Made by a program: the position numbers and the translations under genes
Notes under the pieces: generated by a model
What the model was told of the DNA's origin: nothing
Database searches by the model: none
Seen by the model: only the letters and a program-made list of their open reading frames with translations
In this document: piece after piece, positions 7,111-10,985 of the stretch
How the letters are laid out: each line of letters begins with the position of its first letter
Position numbering within the stretch: the stretch's first letter is position 1
NCBI GenBank assembly: GCA_001001925.1
Contig: LCLH01000024.1
Location: 1 to 10,985, forward strand
Direction: 5' to 3'
DNA from: Candidatus Magasanikbacteria bacterium GW2011_GWC2_45_8
Lineage (GTDB): Bacteria > Patescibacteriota > Patescibacteriia > Magasanikbacterales > UBA10146
DNA: 10,985 nucleotides

Positions 7111-7140
7111 GGGTTATGGTTTAATAGACAAGCCTAACCC
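7111..7140. promoter_or_regulatory. Palindrome between the guaB1 -10 box and start codon
   Basis: GGGTTA (7111-7116) pairs with TAACCC (7135-7140), and inside it GGTTT pairs with AAGCC (one wobble) around a 7-base loop, with one unpaired T. It ends 2 bases before the guaB1 start codon and overlaps the expected transcription start, so it could be an operator or an RNA hairpin occluding the start. Confidence 0.45.
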
Positions 7141-7169
7141 ATTTTATGCTAGCGGTGCGTATAGCGCAA
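7141..7169 (-). promoter_or_regulatory. Probable promoter of guaB1
   Basis: On the minus strand TTGCGC (7169-7164), a 17-base spacer and TAAAAT (7146-7141). Both boxes are imperfect but the spacing is ideal. Start codon 32 bases downstream. Confidence 0.4.
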
Positions 7170-7175
7170 GGGTGA

Positions 7176-7421
7176 CTATGTGGACAAATAAGTATTTTCA
7201 CTGCGCCGCTCTATTGCCAAGAGATAGATTCCTTTGGCAGACGTTCTGTAAATTATTCTTATTTTTCCTTTTCGTGCGCGATAAATATCTTCTCTTCCTT
7301 TTAATTTTTTGAGATCAACTCCCAAAAGCCGCCCTGTTTTGATTTTAATGAGCAGATTCTTTACCGCCTCCTTTTCTTTTTCAGATAAGACATCAAGAGA
7401 TTTTTGAATTTTATCCGTCAT
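7176..7421 (-). CDS. RelE/ParE-superfamily toxin
   Basis: 81 residues from ATG 7421. Type II toxin of the RelE/ParE fold; RelE members cut ribosome-bound mRNA, ParE members poison gyrase, and I cannot tell which applies. Seen in it: an N-terminal helical hairpin (DVLSEKEKEAVKNLLIKIKTG), then GVDLKKLKGREDIYRARKGKIRIIYRT, the family's strand block with basic residues, and the last strand GIYLLAIERRSENTY. An upstream TTG (7451) in frame would add 10 residues and overlap the antitoxin by 26 bases. ATG 7421 is preferred because it begins 4 bases after the antitoxin stop (TAG 7428-7426), the normal arrangement for translational coupling. Intact, so this module is probably functional. Confidence 0.8.
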   Translation of the reverse strand: MTDKIQKSLDVLSEKEKEAVKNLLIKIKTGRLLGVDLKKLKGREDIYRARKGKIRIIYRTSAKGIYLLAIERRSENTYLST

Positions 7422-7425
7422 ATCG

Positions 7426-7650
7426 CTATAGTCGGGATAAAATTTCTTCAATTTTTATTCCGCCTTTTTTAATTTTGGTAAAATCCGAGACTTCTTCCCA
7501 TTCTTCATTGGCAGTAATGGGCATTATGATAAATACCGGTTTTGAACGCTTTACTACGGTAAAACTCACTCCTTTATTGATTTGCGCGATAAACGTGTCT
7601 AAATTTTCTCGGAGTTCTTTCACGCCTACAATAGTTTTGGTTTGCGGCAT
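7426..7650 (-). CDS. Phd/YefM-family antitoxin
   Basis: 74 residues, start ATG 7650, stop TAG. Neutralises the downstream RelE/ParE-type toxin and should repress the operon. The N-terminal half is a clear Phd/YefM domain: TIVGVKELRENLDTFIAQINKGVSFTVVKRSKPVFIIMPI, with the VxELRENL helix and the KRSKPVFII strand. The C-terminal tail (EEWEEVSDFTKIKKGGIKIEEIL) would bind the toxin. Upstream lie a promoter and two operator-like repeats. Antitoxin-first order with a 4-base gap to the toxin. Confidence 0.85.
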   Translation of the reverse strand: MPQTKTIVGVKELRENLDTFIAQINKGVSFTVVKRSKPVFIIMPITANEEWEEVSDFTKIKKGGIKIEEILSRL

Positions 7651-7654
7651 AGTT

Positions 7655-7690
7655 TAAAGTTTAACTTAAGATTATCTAAAGTTTAACTTA
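7655..7690. repeat. Two direct repeats, probable autorepression operator
   Basis: TAAAGTTTAACTTA occurs at 7655-7668 and again, identically, at 7677-7690, 22 bases apart start to start, about two helical turns. The second copy covers the -10 box of the antitoxin promoter and the first lies between it and the start codon. Such same-face repeats suit cooperative binding by the antitoxin or the toxin-antitoxin complex. Confidence 0.65.
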
Positions 7691-7708
7691 TTGTGAACAG
7701 ATTGTCAA
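7680..7708 (-). promoter_or_regulatory. Promoter of the Phd/RelE-type operon
   Basis: On the minus strand TTGACA (7708-7703), a 17-base spacer and TAAACT (7685-7680). The start codon is 29 bases downstream of the -10 box, with no Shine-Dalgarno. Confidence 0.6.
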
Positions 7709-7720
7709 GCACAGCGTAAT

Positions 7721-7799
7721 GAGACTGTTGCAAAACTCCCCAAATAAGTCCAACCCAAATTTTTTTGTCTGCTTAAAAAGCGAGTATTGCAACGGTCGC
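7721..7799. mobile_element. 79-bp inverted-repeat element, MITE-like
   Basis: GAGACTGTTGCAAAACTC at 7721-7738 matches the reverse complement of 7782-7799 at 15 of 18 positions, around 43 bases of AT-rich sequence. It codes for nothing evident. It lies between two divergent operons, so no known transcript ends in it and a terminator role is unlikely. The end sequence resembles termini I recall for some insertion sequences (ACTGTTGCAAA), which makes a miniature transposon or solo remnant plausible. No target duplication is visible. Confidence 0.4.
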
Positions 7800-7830
7800 C
7801 CTCCATTATATGGATGGGGAGCTAAAAATA

Positions 7831-7839
7831 TGGTATACT
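7831..7839 (+). promoter_or_regulatory. Extended -10 promoter of the nucleotidyltransferase toxin module
   Basis: TGG-TATACT, an extended -10 element, with only a weak TGGATG (7811-7816) at -35 spacing. The first gene of the module starts 35 bases downstream. Confidence 0.5.
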
Positions 7840-7874
7840 TAAATCATAATTTGGATGTTTTATATCTTATTTGT

Positions 7875-8099
7875 ATGAGACTCAATACAAATTTGAAAAG
7901 TCTGTTATGGGATGTGGACGCAAAAAAGCTTGACGCAAAAAAGCATGCTGATTTTTTGATTGCAAGAATTGCAGACAAGGGCGGCATGAAAGAATTGCAA
8001 TGGCTAAAAAAGAAATTTGGAAAAAACAAAATACGGAGTGTGGTAAAAAAAAGTCGGAATGTTTCTCGTAAGACAAAAGTTTTTTGGTCGGTTATTTAA
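7875..8099 (+). CDS. DUF6922-like protein, putative antitoxin
   Basis: 74 residues from ATG 7875 in a TTTGTATG context; the frame is open further upstream to 7719, but that would run back through the inverted-repeat element and the promoter. The sequence has the pattern I recall for DUF6922 proteins: SLLWDVDAKKLDAKKHADFLIARI, then GGMKELQWLKKKFGKNKIRSVVKKSRNVSRKTKVFWSVI, small, basic and helical. Proteins of this type commonly precede AbiEii-like nucleotidyltransferase toxins, as here, with a 5-base gap to the next gene. Antitoxin function is inferred from that context. Confidence 0.7.
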   Translation: MRLNTNLKSLLWDVDAKKLDAKKHADFLIARIADKGGMKELQWLKKKFGKNKIRSVVKKSRNVSRKTKVFWSVI

Positions 8100-8104
8100 T
8101 TTTT

Positions 8105-8737
8105 ATGCATCCAGAAACTTTGGCTCCCAAGACAAAAAAATTACTTGAGAAAATAGGCACTCACCAATGGCTGAAAGACTATTATTTGGCTGGTGGCACG
8201 GCCCTTGCACTACAGCTTGGCCATAGGCAGTCTATTGATTTGGATTTTTTTACTAAAAAAAATATCAACACCCCCCAATTGATCGCTATATTATCAAAGG
8301 AAGGTGTCTTTAAATTGTTAAAAGAAGAAAAAGATACCGTTGAAGGATTGTTGGACGGCGTAAAAGTGAGTTTTATGTCGTATCCATACAGTTTGATAGA
8401 GAAACAAATTAGATTTGATAAAAATATTTTTTTGGCGTCTGCTCATGACATCGCTCTTATGAAATTAACCGCGATTGCGGGAAGAAATACAAAAAAGGAT
8501 TTTATAGATCTTTTTGTCTATCTCTTAAAAGATAAGAAAGACATTCAAGGGCTCCTAAAGGACATGAAGAAAAAATTTAAAGGAGTGGATTATGACAGTA
8601 TGCACATTTGCAAGTCATTGGTATATTTTGAAGAAGCTGATAAAGAACCTATACCTGTTATGTTTATTCAAAAATTGGTAAATTGGAAAAAAGTTAAGGA
8701 CTATTTTATTGGAGAAGTGAAGAAGATAATGGTGTGA
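8105..8737 (+). CDS. AbiEii/AbiGii-type nucleotidyltransferase toxin
   Basis: 210 residues from ATG 8105; an in-frame start at 8084 would overlap the upstream gene and is less likely. Minimal nucleotidyltransferase of the AbiE toxin group. Motif I is LAGGTALALQLGHRQSIDLDFFT, with Gly30-Gly31-Thr32, Arg41, Ser43 and the catalytic-type Asp45 and Asp47. A second cluster, DIALMKLTAIAGRNTKKDFIDLF (115-137), has Lys120, Arg127 and KDF-x-D. Family members of this kind have been shown to add nucleotides to tRNA or otherwise halt growth, and can act in phage defence. All motif residues are present, so it is probably active. It follows the DUF6922-like gene in one operon. AbiEii-type catalytic domains also occur in lone genes, so the antitoxin partner is by position. 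Confidence 0.85.
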   Translation: MHPETLAPKTKKLLEKIGTHQWLKDYYLAGGTALALQLGHRQSIDLDFFTKKNINTPQLIAILSKEGVFKLLKEEKDTVEGLLDGVKVSFMSYPYSLIEKQIRFDKNIFLASAHDIALMKLTAIAGRNTKKDFIDLFVYLLKDKKDIQGLLKDMKKKFKGVDYDSMHICKSLVYFEEADKEPIPVMFIQKLVNWKKVKDYFIGEVKKIMV

Positions 8738-8742
8738 GGTTC

Positions 8743-8771
8743 TTGACATTCCCTCGGCGATATCCTATACT
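8743..8771 (+). promoter_or_regulatory. Promoter of the str operon
   Basis: TTGACA (8743-8748), a 17-base spacer and TATACT (8766-8771). The same -35 and -10 hexamers as the relB promoter. The -35 begins 5 bases after the stop of the preceding gene. The rpsL ATG is 112 bases downstream of the -10 box, leaving a leader of about 105 bases. Confidence 0.8.
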
Positions 8772-8774
8772 TAT

Positions 8775-8861
8775 CTCACGTTAATAAGAGTGAGGGTCAG
8801 CTTTCGTGGTTGGAAGCCCCGCGCTTTAAAAAAGAGTTGCACTAATTTAATAGTGTTTTTT
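8775..8861 (+). promoter_or_regulatory. Structured leader of the str operon with terminator-like hairpin
   Basis: Three successive hairpins: CTCAC (8775-8779) with GTGAG (8790-8794); GCTTTC (8800-8805) with GGAAGC (8812-8817, one wobble); and CACTA (8840-8844) with TAGTG (8851-8855) followed by six T (8856-8861). The last has the form of a weak intrinsic terminator ahead of rpsL, compatible with attenuation. An AGGGA at 8870-8874 is the likely ribosome binding site. Confidence 0.4.
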
Positions 8862-8883
8862 ATTATCTAGGGATTTATTTTTT

Positions 8884-9303
8884 ATGCCTACTATACATCA
8901 ATTGATCAAGAAGGGGCGCAAAGTACAGAAGTACAAAAGCAAGGCTCCTGCGCTTCAGGTTGGTTTGGACACCTTGCACCGTCGTCGCAAATCTTTTGCC
9001 GAGGGTCGGCCGTTTTTGCGCGGAGTGTGCACCAAGGTAACCACCATGACCCCTAAAAAACCAAACTCCGCTTTGCGCAAAATCGCTCGTGTCCGTCTTT
9101 CAAACGGCATGGAAGTAACCGCGTATATTCCGGGTATTGGCCATAATTTGCAGGAACACTCCATTGTGATGATCCGCGGCGGCCGTGTAAAAGATTTGCC
9201 CGGTGTGCGGTATCATATTGTACGCGGCGTGTATGACACGCAAGGCGCGGCGGGACGCAGACGCAGCCGTTCACTTTACGGTGTTAAGAAACCTAAGAAA
9301 TAA
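8884..9303 (+). CDS. rpsL: 30S ribosomal protein S12
   Basis: Decoding-centre protein of the small subunit. 139 residues against 124 in E. coli. Conserved blocks seen: PTIHQLIKKGRK, TPKKPNSALRKIARVRL (streptomycin-site Lys in PKKPNS), VTAYIPGIGHNLQEHS, and RGGRVKDLPGVRYHIVRG with the Asp that RimO modifies in other bacteria. Between PAL and RGVC there is an insert of about 15 residues (26-43, with LHRRRKSFAEGRPF) where E. coli has EACPQK; it is basic and would lie near 16S rRNA. Start ATG 8884; two bases separate its stop from rpsG. Confidence 0.97.
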   Translation: MPTIHQLIKKGRKVQKYKSKAPALQVGLDTLHRRRKSFAEGRPFLRGVCTKVTTMTPKKPNSALRKIARVRLSNGMEVTAYIPGIGHNLQEHSIVMIRGGRVKDLPGVRYHIVRGVYDTQGAAGRRRSRSLYGVKKPKK

Positions 9304-9305
9304 AT

Positions 9306-9773
9306 ATGCGCGGAAAACAAGCTCCTAAACGAAAAATTCTTCCGGATCCACGCTATCAAAGTGAATTGATAGCCAAACTCATCAATACCATCATGGAACG
9401 CGGCAAGAAAACCATCGCGCAAAAAATTGTGTATGGTGCATTTGATTTTATTAAATCAACGGTGAATAAAGACCCCATGGAGGTGTTTGATGAAGCTTAC
9501 AAAAACCTCTCTCCTACGGTGGAAGTGAAGTCCCGCCGCGTGGGAGGTGCTAACTATCAAATTCCGATCCCTGTGCGCGGAGAACGCCAGCGGGCTCTCG
9601 CGTTCCGTTGGCTCATTGCCGCGGCGAGCGCCAAGAAAGGCAAGCCTATGCATAAAAAACTTGCCGAAGAGATAATGGCCGCCGCTGAAAATCAAGGTGA
9701 CGCCGTGCGCAAACGCGCCGATGTACACCGTATGGCAGATGCCAACAAAGCATTCGCTCATTTTGCTCGTTAA
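9306..9773 (+). CDS. rpsG: 30S ribosomal protein S7
   Basis: Primary 16S rRNA-binding protein that starts assembly of the 30S head. 155 residues, usual length. Seen: MRGKQAPKRKILPDPRYQS, LINTIMERGKKTIAQKIVYGAFD, SRRVGGANYQIPIPVRGERQRALAFRWL, and the C-terminal KRADVHRMADANKAFAHF. Starts 2 bases after rpsL with no Shine-Dalgarno, so translation is probably coupled. In E. coli S7 represses the str operon through the rpsL-rpsG gap; that gap is far too short here to hold such a site. Confidence 0.97.
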   Translation: MRGKQAPKRKILPDPRYQSELIAKLINTIMERGKKTIAQKIVYGAFDFIKSTVNKDPMEVFDEAYKNLSPTVEVKSRRVGGANYQIPIPVRGERQRALAFRWLIAAASAKKGKPMHKKLAEEIMAAAENQGDAVRKRADVHRMADANKAFAHFAR

Positions 9774-9787
9774 TTTTTTGAACTTTT

Positions 9788-10985
9788 ATGCCTCGTGAAT
9801 ATTCTCAAGAAAGTACTCGCAACATTGGTATTATCGCGCATATTGATGCCGGTAAAACTACGGTGAGTGAACGCATTTTGTTTTACACCGGCAAGAAACA
9901 TAAGATTGGCGAAGTGCATGAAGGCGCCGCCACCATGGACTGGATGGAACAAGAGCAGGAGCGCGGCATTACCATTACCTCCGCCGCGACCACCTGTTTT
10001 TGGAAAAACACCCGCATTAACATTATTGACACCCCCGGCCACGTGGATTTTACCGCAGAAGTGGAACGTTCACTCCGCGTGCTGGACGGCGGCGTGGTGG
10101 TGTTTGACGGTGTAGCAGGCGTGGAGCCGCAATCGGAAACCGTGTGGCGTCAAGCGGATAAATACAAAGTGCCGCGCATTTGTTTTGTGAACAAGCTTGA
10201 CCGCATGGGCGCGGACTTTTTTAAAGATGTGCGTTCAATAAATGAAAGATTGACACCCAACGCGCTTCCCTACCAGCTACCTATTGGCGTTGAGGAGCAT
10301 TTTCAGGGGATCATTGATTTGCTGACTCGCCGCGCGTATATCTATAAAGATGATTTGGGAAAAGAAATTGAAGAAACCGATCCGCCGGAAGACATGAAAG
10401 CAAAGGTAGAGGAGTATCGCACCAAACTCATTGAGAAAATTGTTGAAAACGACGAGAGTCTCATGACCAAGTATCTTGCGGGAGAAGAAATTCCCGTCGC
10501 GGATTTGAAAAAAGTTTTGCGCGCCGCGGTGGTGAAGTTTGAAATTGTTCCAATCTTGTGCGGAAGCGCTCTCAAAAACAAGGGCGTGCAGTTTATGCTT
10601 GACGCGGTGGTTGATTTTCTTCCGTCGCCTTTGGATGTGCCCGCGCTCATTGGCAAGGATCCGGATGATTTGGAGAAGTTGATTGAAGTGCATCCTGTTG
10701 ATAACGAACCGTTTGCGGGGTTGGTGTTTAAAATCGCAACCGACCCGTTTGTGGGAAAGCTCGCGTATTTCCGCGTGTATTCCGGTATTTTGCAGTCAGG
10801 TTCTTACGTAATCAATACCATCACCGGTGAAAAAGAACGCGTGGGACGCATTGTGCGTATGCACGCCAACAGCCGCGAGGAAGTGCAAGAAGTGTACGCG
10901 GGCGAAATTGCCGCGATTGTGGGGTTTAAAAGCACATTCACAGGACATACGATTTGTGCCACGGACAGGCCTGTGATTCTTGAAT
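9788..10985 (+). CDS. fusA: Elongation factor G (N-terminal part, runs off the window)
   Basis: GTPase that drives translocation of tRNA and mRNA on the ribosome. 399 complete codons are present with no break, out of about 700 expected. G-motifs seen: G1 AHIDAGKTT (17-25), G2 RGITITSAAT, G3 DTPGHVDF, G4 NKLD and G5 GSALKN. The G' insert and the start of domain II (FAGLVFKIATDPFVGKLAYFRVYSG) follow. WMEQEQERGITITSAA and RVLDGG are typical of canonical EF-G. ATG 9788 is 14 bases after rpsG; no Shine-Dalgarno. Third gene of the str operon; tuf may follow outside the window. Confidence 0.97.
   Translation, partial: MPREYSQESTRNIGIIAHIDAGKTTVSERILFYTGKKHKIGEVHEGAATMDWMEQEQERGITITSAATTCFWKNTRINIIDTPGHVDFTAEVERSLRVLDGGVVVFDGVAGVEPQSETVWRQADKYKVPRICFVNKLDRMGADFFKDVRSINERLTPNALPYQLPIGVEEHFQGIIDLLTRRAYIYKDDLGKEIEETDPPEDMKAKVEEYRTKLIEKIVENDESLMTKYLAGEEIPVADLKKVLRAAVVKFEIVPILCGSALKNKGVQFMLDAVVDFLPSPLDVPALIGKDPDDLEKLIEVHPVDNEPFAGLVFKIATDPFVGKLAYFRVYSGILQSGSYVINTITGEKERVGRIVRMHANSREEVQEVYAGEIAAIVGFKSTFTGHTICATDRPVILE

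Noticed and set aside
7721..7799. Bidirectional terminator
   Set aside because: Both flanking operons are transcribed away from it, and there is no T-run directly after either arm.
7719..7874. Upstream extension of the DUF6922-like protein
   Set aside because: The extension would translate the inverted-repeat element and the promoter; ATG 7875 has the start context seen at other genes.
1..10985. CRISPR array, tRNA or rRNA genes
   Set aside because: No regularly spaced repeats, no tRNA-like arms with TTCGA-type loops, and no rRNA-like conserved stretches were seen on either strand.

Overview
The window looks like a chromosomal segment of a Patescibacteria (Candidate Phyla Radiation, Parcubacteria-like) bacterium. 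The grounds are indirect. Most starts lack a Shine-Dalgarno sequence. Several small genes start in a TTTGTATG context about 24-35 bases after a TATACT -10 box. S12 and nucleoside diphosphate kinase both carry insertions relative to E. coli-type proteins. Compact toxin-antitoxin modules sit between housekeeping genes. TGA ends several genes here, so the standard bacterial code is used, not the UGA=Gly code of Gracilibacteria.

Layout. 1-1996 (+): a UvrD/PcrA-type DNA helicase, broken at its N-terminus and again near 1225. 2003-2494 (-): a decayed C-terminal half of a TrmB-like regulator with an in-frame TGA. 2495-2759: no confident gene; two hairpins. 2760-3394 (+): a RelB-YafQ-type toxin-antitoxin operon with a near-consensus promoter; the toxin is broken by a one-base frameshift. 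3478-4059 (+): nucleoside diphosphate kinase with its own -10 box and terminator. 4147-5516 (-): a 440-residue protein that I read as a divergent RelA/SpoT-fold nucleotidyltransferase, with terminator, promoter and a leader of overlapping hairpins. 5669-7108 (-): a CBS-containing IMPDH/GMP reductase-family enzyme whose signature points to GuaB1 (GMP reductase) rather than IMP dehydrogenase. 7176-7650 (-): a Phd/YefM-RelE/ParE-type module with two operator-like direct repeats. 7721-7799: a 79-bp element bounded by 18-bp inverted repeats. 7875-8737 (+): a DUF6922-like/AbiEii-type nucleotidyltransferase module. 8743-10985 (+): the str operon, rpsL-rpsG-fusA (fusA runs off the end), behind a near-consensus promoter and a structured leader.

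How it fits together. The housekeeping content is translation (S12, S7, EF-G), nucleotide metabolism (Ndk, GuaB1 and possibly an alarmone-type enzyme) and DNA repair (helicase). Three different toxin-antitoxin modules lie within about 6 kb among them. Ndk, GuaB1 and the RelA/SpoT-like protein all bear on guanine-nucleotide pools, so 3.4-7.1 kb could be a small purine/second-messenger neighbourhood; that is inference. The most novel candidates are the 440-residue protein with its overlapping-hairpin leader, and the inverted-repeat element between two divergent toxin-antitoxin operons.
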